Source of the DNA: Diphasiastrum complanatum
Taxonomy: Eukaryota > Streptophyta > Lycopodiopsida > Lycopodiales > Lycopodiaceae
DNA: 64,000 bases
Reading direction: 5' to 3'
Assembly: GCA_029204225.1 (NCBI GenBank)
Contig: CM055113.1
Location: 22,329,605-22,393,604 of the forward strand
The notes beneath the pieces were generated by a model. It saw nothing but the letters and a program-made list of their open reading frames with translations. It searched no databases and was not told the DNA's origin. Shown one piece after another: positions 1 through 12,739 of the stretch. Position 1 is the stretch's first letter, and every line of letters starts with the position of its first letter. The position numbers and the translations under genes were made by a program.

Positions 1-2200
1 CAAGCTCCTCACCCAGCAAGTAGTGGTCAAAGTTTGACATTGCAAGGGTCCAAGGCTGCAACTGTAGAACTATCAGTTCCTTCACCCTACCACCAGGCTT
101 TCATCATGTTTCCTTACCATTACCAAACCGTCCATCCAAATCTGTTCCTACCACCAATTTTTTATGAATCCATCCCCTTGAGACTGATAACCAAAGTTTG
201 TGCAACCTGCAAAACGAAGGTTTTCCTTGAGACTGAAACTTCAACTGAGAGAAGAACCATGGAAACACCCAGAAGCGAATGGAGGATACAGACCTCCCAA
301 AAGTTAGAATCTGCCAAGAGACCAAAGATGAAACCGTCAATGGCAGATACAAGTGACAAAACAAAGAGACACATGGAAAGCACTTGAGCATGCAAGTTGT
401 GAAGCTGTTGAGAGCTCTCCAATTTTGAGAATGTCAACCAATTGCAACAATAAGACATTCTGGTTAAACTGCGACAATTCATGAAAAACAATTTTTGTGA
501 TAAAGATTGGCGACAATAAGCACTTGGTTTTATGTAAGCAAACGAGGATCTACACTTTTCCAAGTGACGATCGAAGATGCCAGTACAAAGCGAAGCGACA
601 TCGTCCAATATGAGTTGCAGTGGGTCCTGCAACACATTAGGGGTGGGATGATGTTGGCTGATTCTGACGAATCCCCAAGGTACTCAGACAAAGCAACTCA
701 AGAGCACCTCTCACCTTAGACCGAGGAGGTCTCTAAGAATACGAGACTAATGAAGACTGAGAGACGAGTATGAGAGCCGAGAAATACTAGCTAGGAAAGA
801 CAAGCGAGAACTGTGTAAGCCTCATGGTGAATCCCGGAAGATGGAATGACCATGTAGGAACTAGTATTTCTAAGCAAATGTAATAAATGCAAGTAGACCC
901 CTCTTAAAGAAAGTAGAGTGAGCCACCTTTTGATGGTGACCTCTAGTGGAGAGCATTATTGCACTTGTAATTTGTGAAATGTGGAAATTCCACTAGGATG
1001 CCACCTAAGGAGCTCTCTTGCTTATTTAAGAGACTCCCTCTTTGTGAAGAGGAGCTTTTTGTGAATTGTATCAACTCCATGCTGAAATGAGAAGAGCCTT
1101 CACGAGTTTGGTGCATCCATTGAGCTCATTGATCATGCTTGTTTCTTGAGCATTTATGATCTTGCCCTTCCCTCCTTTTGTGTGTGGTTGTGGATTTAGA
1201 GTGGATTAGATTTGCTGCTTTCCTAGAGTGGATTAGCCTCTTTTCTTGTTTGTGGATTAATGTAGGAACCAGCATTCAGGTAAACTAAATAGGCTAGATC
1301 TGTGGTGTAGTTCTTGCATATCTCTTTACAATCCAGTTCTTGATGTTCTTGAGATGTCCAAGAATCAATAGACTGGTTGGTTTCTTGATTCTTGGACTTC
1401 TAACATGCTGTAGATTAGTTTCTTGTTTCTTGGTTTGTCAATTTCATGCAAGTGTAGCTCAGCTTAGTAAAGTTTAGGCTCTGATTCAATTCGTTTTTAG
1501 GAGTAAATAGCTGTAGAATCTTCAGAATGTTCATTTGGACTGCACTCTGATCTGTGAATGAGCGTTCTTGGCTTGCATCTCTATTAGAATGTAAGTGCAT
1601 TCAAGAGAGACAACCCTGAGTAGTCCTCTGACAGGCAGGACAAAAAATCTATACTACATTGACAATCTGTCCCTTCTACCTGGTTTGGCATTGTAAGATC
1701 AAGAGCACACATAATGAATTCCCTGAAGCCTGGTAACAGGCAGAATACCAAGCCGTAGAAGTTGTAAGCAAGAAGAAAAAGAACCGTAGTAAACAGATCC
1801 TCTGGATCTTTGGATCTGTAAACAACACACCCTACAGGATCTTACTGAGGTGTTGTGATTGCACAAGATTGATCAAAGAACAGTATGCTTGAAAAATCTA
1901 AGGCAAGAGCACAATGGCATACATCTGATGAAAAAATAACTCTTCACTATGAGAAATGAATGTCAGAATTAATTCTAAGTGTTCATTATGGGAAAAAAAG
2001 GCTGCTCCCAGGTAGAGAGAGAAAATCAAGCATAGACAACTCGGGTAGAGAGAGAGTGAGTTTAAAACACCAAAATCTCAATATTCACAATGTGGCAAAA
2101 CATGCCCAGCTTTTCCTACATGAGAGAGACTCTAATTCCTACAGTTGAGTTGCATGGAAAGTCCACTTAACTAAACTAATTCACCTACCATAGATCCACA
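1..2200. other. Unassigned region; possible coding remnants at 34-387 and 507-719
   Basis: I recognise no gene family here. A Ser/Pro/Lys-rich frame is open at 34-387 (+) and another at 507-719 (+), both ending in stops. They could be the last exons of a gene entering from the left, or chance frames. A TATTTAAG box near 1022 is followed by a T-rich stretch, which would also fit the promoter of an LTR, but no LTR ends or primer-binding site were found. From 720 to 2200 I see no supported gene. Confidence 0.25.
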
Positions 2201-2204
2201 TGTG

Positions 2205-2370
2205 TAACTACATGCATGTATGTTGCATGTACTGCATGTCAACTCATAAAACTGCCTAGTCATGTGTAGATCACTGAAACTACTTTGCATGTTGCATGCA
2301 CTGATTGCATGTGGCTTGCATGCATACAGTAAAACTTTGCATGCTATCTAAACATCTGCATGTCATCATA
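2205..2370. promoter_or_regulatory. Cluster of TGCATG/CATGCA hexamers
   Basis: About ten TGCATG or CATGCA hexamers occur in 165 bp, some overlapping. CATGCA is the RY core bound by plant B3-domain proteins of the LEC2/FUS3/VAL group. The cluster is seen directly. A regulatory role is inference, and a short degenerate repeat is an equal alternative because no intact host gene lies next to it. Confidence 0.35.
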
Positions 2371-2521
2371 ATTGAACCTATCTGACTCAAATCCGAGCTA
2401 CACTAGAAGGATATGTGCTCAATTCACACTCCTTTTATGTACAACATGAATTTTAGTGGAAATCACCATGGACATGACCCCAAACTCGAGATAGGAAGAT
2501 AATATTTTATTAATCTTCACA

Positions 2522-3465
2522 GTTTCTATCAGTGATCTTGTGATAGAGTCCGAGCTTACACTCTTGCAATATGACACTGCAAGGGATTCATCCAATGAGT
2601 TGCTGGTGATGAGTAGCTTTTTGCTTCAGGCCTTCAAGGAGAATGATGACACATTGTCACAATGTCTGACTAGTGGATTCACACCAGCAACAAAGTATCT
2701 GCTCATCCCTTATCATACCAAGTAAGATATATTAAATGTGCTGTATAATGCTTTAACATTGGCATTTTCAATGGAAATAGTTCTCAGAATTGCAGCTAAA
2801 GAAATTTCAATCTTATTTTGCAGTGACCACTGGAGTTTAGACTTGATCTCTATTAAGAGATCTGTAGATAATAGTATTAAAGGTTTTTGTGTCAAGATGA
2901 ATTCGGCGAGCAATACGCATAAGGATGTAGATATATACCTTCCTTATTTAAGTAAATATATTCCTACAGATGTTTCCCATTCCGTGGACTGGCAAATCGT
3001 CAGTTTGGAGGTAAATTTTGTCTTTCTTAATAGCATTTTGAAATCAGTATTCTAATGTATTTGTTTCATTCTGATTCATTCTGTTTGATAATTGATTTCT
3101 TGTGTGCTGAATTTTATTGCAGTCACCCCAACAAAATGATTCATTTAGCTGTGGGTGGTACACATTATACAATGCCAAGTTATTTTTTGAGTGGTTTAAC
3201 CTTCAAGAAGATGTTGATATTTCTAAGGTAATAAATTCTATTTATTCTTATTTTTGGAATCATGATTGGTTTTTTATTTTGTTGATGTTTGTAGCCATTA
3301 CTAATACATGAATGTTCTATCTTGTAGTTTACACTTCTTGAGTACACATCAAGCCAGGTGTACAGATTTAGACAAGAAACTATCCTGAGTATACTAGCTA
3401 GGGCAAGGCTTCAGCCTCCCGTTATTGATGATGGTGCAAAGGATGATGTAGTTATACTAAATTAA
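2522..3465 (+). pseudogene. Ulp1/SENP-like cysteine protease (C48) of a transposon, 5'-truncated copy 1
   Basis: This is the C-terminal part of a SUMO-protease-like gene. Four exons can be laid out with GT..AG introns and no stop: to 2721, 2824-3010, 3123-3227 and 3328-3465. Exon 2 starts with Asp-His-Trp, the catalytic His of C48 enzymes. Exon 3 holds Gln-x5-Cys in QNDSFSCGW, the oxyanion Gln and nucleophile Cys. The residue between them that should be the catalytic Asp appears to be Asn, in KMNS. C48 proteases cleave SUMO-like tags, and related domains are common in plant transposons. A second, inverted copy at 23902-25283 shows the missing N-terminal part. Homology between the two starts at about 2522, so this copy lost its 5' end. 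What remains is more intact than copy 2. Confidence 0.75.
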
Positions 3466-3650
3466 GATTAGAACAAATACAGATGGCATAGAATAAAAAT
3501 ACATGTATAGAATTCATAGATAAATATACATTGATATATCAAATGCTGCTCCATTTTATGAATTTGGGAGCACAAAATATATGTACAAATGCCCAACTTG
3601 GGCTTTCATTTATTGAATGAAAGAGTGTATACACAAATTTTTACTAAAGT

Positions 3651-3878
3651 TTATTTGAAACTATTGTTCTCCCACAATGCTGATTGTTGTAGGTAGATCT
3701 TTGCAGCACGTTATCAGCTCCTGTCTTTTTCGCATCTGTGACATGACAAATATTGGTGAATGTGCAATTGTAAATGATGACATTTTCAACTATTTTGTTC
3801 TATTTTGAAATGGCAATAAACATAAAGTACTTACGAGTCTTCCGTTGATGATAAATCTGAAACTTGTTGGTAGATTGG
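3651..3878 (-). pseudogene. 3' end of transposon 'gene A', truncated copy
   Basis: On the minus strand this matches the last coding part and final exon of gene A at 23045-23653, including the exon border just after Thr-Glu-Asp-Ser. The match stops at about 3878, exactly where the tandem LTR-like units begin. It lies tail-to-tail with the C48 gene, the same arrangement as in the larger copy, so the two genes belong to one element. Function unknown. Confidence 0.6.
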
Positions 3879-5940
3879 TGTGGTGACCCAGTTATGGCCA
3901 TTTATCAATTTTATGACTTTTCAACTGTTAAATCTTAAGCCTTTGTGTTTATCGTTGTCTATAGCCTATTCATAAGTTGCATTCAGTGTTGTATGAGTTG
4001 AATATGTTTTCTGGCACTGAGGTTTTTTTTTGTTGCTTAATCTCTGGGATATGGCTATGCCTAACCTTTACTCTTTACAGTGATATCTAAACGGTGTAGT
4101 CTGCACTGAAAGGCCTTTGTAACTTCTATTTGCACTGACTCGAGCTATGGCATACACTTGGGTCCACTGAAATATTGTGAGCCATGTGTACAAAGTATTA
4201 TCTAAAACCTGTAAGGCATATCCTTTTTCAAGTACATACTTTTTTTGAAGGAAATATTTTATAAGACATGCCTTCCAATGACTTCTTAAAGGCAGCTTGG
4301 CATTTCCAAAGGGCAACCTTCGCACTTCTTCTCTCTCTCTTTTCATTTTCTCAGGGCAGCGAAGAGAGGTTCTTCTCCACGTAAGTCAGAAGGCGGCAAG
4401 CCACAAGTGCACCTCCAACCATCTCAGGCATCAGTCGCAGGGTTTCTCGTAAGACCAACGAAGGCAACGCTCTCTTCCTCTCATGCAGATCACCAACAAG
4501 GCGAAGGTTTCCAGATTCTCTAGCGGCAGCCATCAAGAAGTTTCAACACTTCTTCTTTCTTATTCATGCATATCTACAACTCTTATCCAGTCAGCAATCA
4601 GTCCTCTGATGGACCCAACGTTCTTCTAAAGTTCTTTATGGCAATTCCAGCTCCTATCTTCTTGCACATTCGACCTCCAATGATAGTCTAGAAGGCAGTG
4701 GAAGTCTTCTATTGGCTCTTCACACACCTCCAAGAAATAGTTTTGCAGATTTAGAGAGTTTGCAGATGGCCAGCGACCCTTATTCATCACTTCAGAGGCC
4801 TGTTTTTCCATGTTTGAGATAGCCACTCTATTCCTAACTGCTGATGCCTCTGCGGCAGCATTCTAGTGGTTTGCAAATGCCCTGTTCCATATGTCAGAAT
4901 ACCATTTGCTTGTTTCTTGAAGCAGTTTGCAGTGCTTGTTCTCTCTAGCACGAGTTTCTAATGCTATATCATGCCAGGATTATGCCATTGTAAACCATTC
5001 AGACACAATGTAGAATAGAGGCTCAGCTGCTCTGTTGGTGCTTTAATGTATATTAACTGCTTTTCCTATGCAATTCTTGTATAGAGGTGTAGCAATCCCT
5101 TTTCTTTGCGATGTCTAGATTGTAATGAATATATCTTTGTACTCTGCAAATGGTGAATACAAATAATGTAAATCTAAGTGTTCTGAATCACACAACTTGT
5201 TTCTATTGTGAATACCTTTTGTGCTTTTCATGGTGATTCATTTTGGTAATAGGAAGTTTATGGCATTGTCTGCTAATGCTTATTACACAATGTTTGGACT
5301 GAAATTGTCTAGTGAAGTGTCTCTAGCCTTCACTCTTGTGATTTGCGCAGATCATAGGAGTTAGATTCATGATAAGCTACTGTCAAGATAAAGGAATAGA
5401 TTTCACAATGTAGCTTCTTCTTTGTCGAATTATTTGCTTCCTTGAGTTCATTCCCATTTGAATCTGAAAACCATAATGAAGTATTCAGTATCTTTCTCCT
5501 AGGTGTTTGTTTTCTTTGCAAGGTTGTACTGGCAGCCCCTTACAGAAACATCTATTGATGACCAGCCTGTTCTAAGGCTTTGGTGTTGTCCAAGATGTGC
5601 TGATGTTGTCTAAAGACTGTTGCTGACAAATGCTGATTTTTCTATGTTCTGTTCATAGTTAACGACTTGTTGGTGCTGCTGTCTAAAATCACATTATTTA
5701 AATGATGCAGAGCCAAGTTTTTTAAGCTGATTTTCTATTCTGCATCTGCTCATAACTATGTCAAATGGTGCTGACTTTTGGAAGTAATATATGCTGAAGT
5801 TTTACTTGTTGAAGACTGTACAATCAAGGCTTTGGCTTGTCAAAGGCTGCAGACTGTGGCAAGTCATGATTTTTCAAGCTTCGACAATGGTTCCTGATCT
5901 CTGGTGTTTGCGAGCCACTGCACACTTGAGGAGGGGGACA
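3879..5940. repeat. LTR-like tandem unit 1 of 3 (about 2.06 kb)
   Basis: The unit starts TGTGGTGACCCAGTTATGGC and is repeated head-to-tail from 5941 and 8022. At its 3' end a purine tract (GAGGAGGGGGA) lies directly before the TG start of the next unit. This is the polypurine-tract/LTR junction of a Ty3/gypsy retrotransposon. The first part is therefore probably an LTR and the last few hundred bases an internal remnant. The internal LTR end and primer-binding site were not identified. Confidence 0.6.
4068..5010 (-). pseudogene. Antisense coding-like exons inside the tandem unit (possible captured gene)
   Basis: On the minus strand the unit holds protein-like frames: about 4626-5000 (contains NSLNLQNYFLEVCEEPIE), 4351-4536 (HERKRALPSLVLRETLRL) and 4068-4346 (basic start, then a hydrophobic part). 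Stops interrupt the first frame upstream. The same frames recur in unit 2 (6689-7020, 6414-6599) and in part in unit 3 (8752-8952). I do not recognise the family. Composition and length suggest exons of a host gene taken up by the retroelement, but conservation among copies may simply reflect recent duplication. Confidence 0.35.
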
Positions 5941-8021
5941 TGTGGTGACCCAGTTATGGCCATTTATCAATTTTATGACTTTTCCACTATTAAATCTTAA
6001 GCCTTTGCCTTTGCCGTTGTCTATAGCCTATTCATAAGTCACATTCAGTGTTGTATGAGTTGAATATGTTTTATGGCACTGAGATTTTTTCTTGTCGCTT
6101 AATCTCTGGCATATGGCTATGCCTAATCTTTACTCTTTACAGTGATATCTAAACGATGTAGTTTGCACTAAAAGGCCTTTGTAACTTCTATTTGCACTGA
6201 CTCGAGCTATGGCATGCACTTGGTTCCATTGAAATATTGTGAGCTATGTGTACAAAGTATTATCTAAAACCTGTAAGGCATATCCTTTGTCAAGTACATA
6301 CTTTTTTTTGAAGGAAATGTTTTATAAGACATGCCTTCCAATGACTTCTTAAAGGCAGCTTGGCATTTCCAAAGGGCAACCTTCGCACTTCTTCTCTCTC
6401 TCTTCGCATTTTCTCAGGGCAACGAAGAGAGGTTCTTCTCCACGTAAGTCAGAAGGTGGCAAGCCACAAGTGCACCCCTAGCCATCTCGGGCATCAGTCG
6501 CAGGGTTTCTCGTAAGACCAACGAAGGCAATGCTCTCTTCCTCTCATGCAGATCACCAGCAAAGCGAAGGTTTCCAGATTCTCTAGCGGCAGCCATCAAG
6601 AAGTTTCAACACTTCTTCTTTCTTATTCATGCATATCTACAACCGTTATCCAGCCAGCAATCAGTCCTCTGATGGAACCAGCGTTCTTCTAAAGTTCTGT
6701 ATGGCAATTCCAGCGCCTATCTTCTTGCACATTCGACTTCCAACGATAGTCTAGAAGGTAGTGGCAGTCCTCCTCTATTGGCTCTTCACACACCTCCAAA
6801 AAATAGTTTTGCAGATTCAGAGAGTTTGCAGATGGCCAGCGACCCTCATTCATCACTTCAAAGGCCTGTTTTTCCATGTTTGAGATATCCACTCTATTCC
6901 GAACTGCTGATGCCTTTGTGGCAGCATTCTAATGGTCTACAAATGCCCTGTTCCATATGTCAGAATACCATTTGCTTGTTTCTTGAAGCAGTTTGCAGTG
7001 CTTGTTCTATCACGAGTTTCTAATGCTATATCATGCCAGGCTTATGCCATTGTAAACCATTCGGACACAATATATAACAGAGGCTCAGCTGCTCTGTTGG
7101 TGCTTTAATATAGATTAACTACTTTTCCTATTCATCTACAAGTTCAGAACCTTTGTGTTCTCAGATTCTTGTATAGAGGTGTAGCAATCCCTTTTCTTTG
7201 CAGTGTCTAGATTGTAATGAATATATCTTTGTACTCTACAAATGGTGAATACAGATAATGTAAATCTAAGTGTTCTGAATCACACAACTTGTTTCTATTG
7301 TGAATACCTTTTGTGCTTTTCATGGTGATTCATTTTGGTAATAGGAAGTTTATGGCATTGTATGCTAATGCTTATTACACAATGTTTGGACTGAAATTGT
7401 CTAGTGAAGTGTCTCTAGCCTTCAATCTTGTGATTTGCGCAGATCATAGGAGTTAGATTCATGATAGGCTACTGTCAAGATAAAGGAATAGATTTCACAA
7501 TGCAGCTTTTTCTTTGCCTAATTATTTGCTTCCTTGAGTTCATTCCCATTTGAATCTGAAAACCATAATGAAGTATTCAGTATCTTTCTCCTGGGTGTTT
7601 GTTTTCTTTGCAAGGTTGTACTGGCAGCCCCTTACAGAAACATCTGTTGATGACCAGCCTATTCTAAGGCTTTGGTGTTGTCCAAGATGTGCTGATGTTG
7701 TCTAAAGACTGTTGCTGACAAATGCTGATTTTTCTATGTTCTGGTCATAGTTAACGACTTGTTGGTACTGCTGTCTAAAATCACATTATTTAAATGATGT
7801 AGAGCCAAGTTTTTTAAGCTGATTTTCTATTCTGCATATGCTCATAACTATGTCAAATGGTGCTGACTTTTGGAAGTAATATATGCTGAAGTTTTACTTG
7901 TTGAAGACTGTACAATCAAGGCTTTGGCTTGTCAAAGGCTGCAGACTGTGGCAAGTCATGATTTTTCAAGCTTCGACAATGGTTCCTAATCTCTGGTGTT
8001 TGCGAGCCACTACACACTTGA
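5941..8021. repeat. LTR-like tandem unit 2 of 3 (about 2.08 kb)
   Basis: Nearly identical in order to unit 1, with small indels, such as an extra segment near 7132-7165. It starts with TGTGGTGACCC straight after the polypurine tract of unit 1. At its own 3' end the purine tract and the first bases of the next unit are partly deleted, so the junction at 8010-8022 reads straight from the CACACTTGA end into a changed TGTCGTGAGCC start. Confidence 0.6.
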
Positions 8022-9720
8022 TGTCGTGAGCCAGTTATGGCCATTTATCAATTTTATGACTTTTCGACTGTTAAATCTTAAGCCTTTGCCTTTGCCGTTT
8101 TCTGTATTCAGTGTTGTATGAGTTGAATATGTTTTATGGCACTGAGATTTTTTCTTGTCGCTTAATCTCTGGCATATGGCTATGCCTAATCTTTACTCTT
8201 TACAGTGATATCTAAACGATGTAGTTTGCACTAAAAGGCCTTTGTAACTTCTATTTGCACTGACTCGAGCTATGGCATGCACTTGGTTCCATTGAAATAT
8301 TGTGAGCCATGTGTGCAAAGTATTATCTAAAACCTATAAGGCATATCTTTTTTCAAGTACATACTTTTTTTGAAGCAAATGTTTTATAAGACATGCCTTC
8401 CAATGACTTCTTAAAGGCAGCTTGGCATTTCCAAAAGGCAACCTTCGCACTTCTTCTCTCTCTCTTTGCATTTTCTCAGGGCAGCAAAGAGAGGTTCTTC
8501 TCCACATAAGTCAGAAGGCGACAAGCCACAAATGCACCTCTAGCCATCTCGGGCATCAGTCGTAGGGTTTTCTCATAAAACCAACGAAGGCAACGCTCTC
8601 TTCCTCTCATGTAGGTCACCAGCAAAGCGAAGGTTTCCAGATTCTCTAGCGGTAGCCATCAAGAAGTTTCAACACTTCTTCTTTCTTATTCATGCATATC
8701 TACAACCGTTATCCAGCCAGCAATCAGTCCTCCGATGGAACCAGCGTTCTTCTAAAGTTCTGTATGGCAATTCCAGTGCCTATCTTCTTGCACATTTGAC
8801 CTCCAACGATAGTCTAGAAGGCAGTGGAAGTCTTCTATTGGCTCTTCACACACCTCCAAGAAATAGTTTTGCAGATTTAGAGAGTTTGTAGATGGCCAGC
8901 GACCCTTATTCATCACTTCAGAGGCCTGTTTTTCCATGTTTGAGATAGCCACTCTGTTCCTAGCTGCTGATGCCTCTGTGGCAGCATTCTAGTGGTCTGC
9001 AAATGCCATGTTCCATATGTCAGAATACCATTTGCTTGTTTCTTGAAGCAGTTTGCAGTGTTTGTTCTCTCTAGCATGAGTTTCTAATGATATACCATGC
9101 CAGGATTATGCCATTGTAAAACCATTCAAACACAATGTAGAAGAGAGGATCAGAAACTCTGTTGGTGCTTTAATGTAGATTTACTGCTTTTGCTATTCAT
9201 CTACAAGTTCAGAACCTTTGTGTTCTCAGACTCTTGTATAGAGGTGTAGCAATCCCTCTTCTTTGCAGTGTCTAGACTGTAATGAATATATCTTTGTACT
9301 CTGCAAATGGTGAATACAGATAATGTAAATCTAAGTGTTCTGAATCACACAACTTGTTTCTATTGTGAATACCTTTTTTGCTTTTCATGGTGATTCATTT
9401 TGGTAATAGGAAGTTTATGGCATTGTATGCTAATGCTTATTACACAATGTTTGGACTGAATTGTCTAGTGAAGTGTCTCTAGCCTTCAATCTTGTGATTT
9501 GCGCAGATCATAGGAGTTAGATTCATGATAGGCTACTGTCAAGATAAAGGAATAGATTTCACAATGCAGCTTCTTCTTTGCCTAATTATTTGCTTCCTTG
9601 AGTTCATTCCCATTTGAATCTGAAAACCATAATGAAGTATTCATTATCTTTCTCCTGGGTGTTTGTTTTCTTTGCAAGGTTGTACTGGCAGCCCCTTACA
9701 GAAACATCTGTTGATGACCA
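8022..9720. repeat. LTR-like tandem unit 3 of 3, truncated (about 1.7 kb)
   Basis: The third copy of the unit matches units 1 and 2 until GTTGATGACCAG at 9709-9720, then switches abruptly to unrelated sequence. About 370 bp of the 3' part are missing. The break point is also the possible left boundary of the multi-gene transposon that follows. Confidence 0.6.
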
Positions 9721-9977
9721 GATGGCAATCAAATTCGAATCAGAAAAAATTGCAAAATGTTTACATATGCATTCCTTCCACAAGAATGGAAATATGAGCG
9801 CCAACTACCTATTGGAATGAAAAAGTGAGCGACATTTCCAAATTTGAATCAAGCATACAAGCATGGAGATTGGATTGATCGTACATAGTATATAATATAA
9901 TCAAAGATGAGTATTTTATTTTGCTTCATAGAATCTGGTCATAGTACTTTGATGCAACTAATTACTCTATTATTTTT

Positions 9978-12598
9978 TTGATAATGACATTATATCATCT
10001 ACATGTGGATATCCCTATTGATTTGGCACTTTTGCAGAGAAGAGTAGGCAAAGGAGTTCAAATATCTGCTGAAGATCGTTCTCGTTACAGGGCAGAAGGA
10101 AAGAAAAACGTGGATTTGTGGACAGATGGAACATTATATCCACAAGATCCAAGCACTATGACACATCCCACATTCTCTTCAATAACTCATTTAGTTACTT
10201 GGATATGCAATGGGCATAGTGGATTACTAGGATATTGTGAAAGATTGCAAAACCATGGAAAACAACTTTATATGAATAAAGTTCACTTTTTAGAAGGTGA
10301 GTTAATTTGGATATCCTCTTATTGTCAGAATAGAGATTGTCATCTCCAAAAGATGTTAGAAGAAAATGAACAACTTAAAAAAAATAATAAATCATTACAG
10401 AAGATAACAATCAATATCAAATCAGAACTAGAGCAAATGCAATCAGTCTTACAGTCTATTCGTATTAAAAACTTACAATTACTAAAGGATGTGGATTTGG
10501 TAAAGAAGAAGGCTGAAAGTAAGAAGCGAAAGTGACAAAGTTGCAAGGATATTCAAACGCTTTCAAAAGGAGGTTATCAAAATAGAAGGATCCGTGCATT
10601 CAAGTAGGCATATTCTAAATTTTGAGTTTTTAAATGACATTTGGATTTAATTTCAGCTATGGTGATATTCTGTTAACTATCTGTTTTTTTTGCAGATCTG
10701 CATTAGTAGCTCCTCGGAATATTAAAGACAATGCTTTACTAGGAATGTCATTGGCACAATATTGACTTGCAAATCCACTGAGCGTATCATGATGAACAAT
10801 AGGATTTCAAATGTAAAGTGTAAAATTGCAGAGTCTTTGATGGTGGACATTCAAAATATTTTAGATAAGACTATAGTTCAGGGTGCTTGTGATTTTGTAG
10901 GTATTAGTAGGGAAGCATATGCAACAATATTTAAACTAATAAGAGAAGCTTTTAAGCAAGTTCAAATTAGAAAATTCCCAATCCCTAGGACATATCACTT
11001 GAAGAAAGAGAGAGATACATTAAACATAGGTATGCATAAGATCACTGGAACTCCATTTCATATTGAGGAGGTGTATGAAACTGATGGAAGATCGATATTC
11101 AATAATTCATCAAACAATTTATTTGTTGATCTAAATTACTTGCTGAGATACATCGTCACATTCTATGATATAACCTATGAAAAGGTGTGGCAAAATAATC
11201 ATAGTACTTAAGTTAGATGAGTCAGAAATTGTGAAAGGGCAGAAGATGGAAAGGGTTGGTATAACTCTCATGAATGGTGCTCTATTACAAACAGAGAACC
11301 AAGAAGATTTCAAATTCAGTGTCCAGTCAGAAAATGATATATGGTGGTTGGCAGCGTTTCAAGTAACTAGCCTCATTATTACATTACATTCATTGAATAG
11401 TATTAATACATTGTAAACTGAGTATGATTAATTCTTTGGAAAGGTGCTGAAAGAGGATCATGATATATTATCATGGATATTCTCAAGGACATCTTATCCT
11501 AGGATCATCAAGGACCATATGGATGGAGGACTTCTCAATGTTCCAGGAGTTGGAGACTTCAATGTTGAATGGCACTTAGCAGGTGATTTGAAAACATTGA
11601 AATGTATGTATAATGTCTCTCACGGTGCTACATCAAAACACCCTTGTTTGTACTGCATGAAAATGGCAAAAGATGTAACTAGGAGTACAGGAATTACAGA
11701 TCCAAACTGGAAGCCTGTGCTGCCTATCCCCTTAAAAAATGTGCATGTTTGCACTCTTCATGCAGAAGTTAGATTGATAGAAAAGATCATTTATCTTCAT
11801 ATAGTTTTTGCTTGGAATACTAAGCCAGCATCATTAGCAAAGGAAGCTATCTCTTGATTAGAAGATGTTTTATCAAATGCAGGATTCCATAAAGGACATG
11901 TCAAAATTCAAAAAGATGAAAACCTTTCAGGAAAGAATGGGAACATGCCAACTAAGCCATGCATAGGAGGAGCAAAAGCACGTCGTTTTCTATCGAATCA
12001 TACTGGTAAGGCTTCTAATATTCAACACTCAGTCTGGACAAATATTATTGTTGCCACTCAGGACTTCGAGAAAGACGGCAAAACCAGAGTACTAAAAGTT
12101 GATGTATGGAAAAAGCTTGATAGTATGATTGCTATTTTAAGAAAAGAAAAATACTTTGATATTGATAAGAAAGCTATCCAAAGGACTTGTGTCGAGTTTG
12201 TTAATGCAATATCAAAAGCATGGGGAGAAGATCACATCACTCATTACATGGTTAGTATAAAATTTTCAAAATGCTTTCAAATTTTCATATATATTTAGAT
12301 CCAAACATAAGACTAACATTATGATTTTGACATATGCAGCACATACTAAGAGATCATACAACATTTTTTGCAAATACATATGGAAGCTTGAGTGTATGGT
12401 CATCATAAGGGATGGAGAAGTCACACTGGCAAGCACAAGCAGCATTTCATTGAAATACACAACATGGAGGAACCAATGAAAAACGAAACTACATTTGTCA
12501 ATTGTTTCAGAGTTCAAATTCGACATATAACAAAGTCCACACAATACAACAAGTTTAGAAAGGCATGCAAGTTCATACAGGAAGAGAAAATCAGATGA
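9978..12598 (+). pseudogene. DDE-type transposase-like gene of an unclassified multi-gene transposon
   Basis: A multi-exon gene with several breaks. The first exon (from about 10037, after TTTTGCAG) encodes an N-terminal part ending in a Lys/Glu-rich coiled coil and basic tail. The next coding block is 10762-11200. A block at 11177-11362 holds IIIVLKLDE, the likely first catalytic Asp. The block 11444-12250 holds LAGDLKTLKC (likely second Asp) and a CLYC zinc knuckle. The block from 12340 holds a GMEKSH motif, the likely catalytic Glu. The spacing and the Asp/zinc-knuckle/Glu order suggest an RNase-H-fold transposase. I recall a similar arrangement in uncharacterised animal and fungal proteins but cannot assign a named superfamily. 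Lesions are frameshifts near 10530, 10760 and 11185 and in-frame stops at 11855, 12406 and 12451. It ends tail-to-tail with gene B. Confidence 0.6.
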
Positions 12599-12642
12599 TT
12601 GTTGAGTAGAAGATCATCATTGCTGAGTAGAAGATCATCATG
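12598..12642. repeat. Short tandem duplication (about 22 bp, two copies)
   Basis: The phrase GAGTAGAAGATCATCA occurs twice in a row between the end of the transposase gene and the end of gene B. It is probably replication slippage. Confidence 0.6.
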
Positions 12643-12739
12643 ACATGTTCAGAATTGCTTTGCAAATTCATTGAACAAGAGAGGAAAAATACCCAATGTA
12701 AATGTATTGATTGTATTATACCAAAATACAAAGTGTCAA

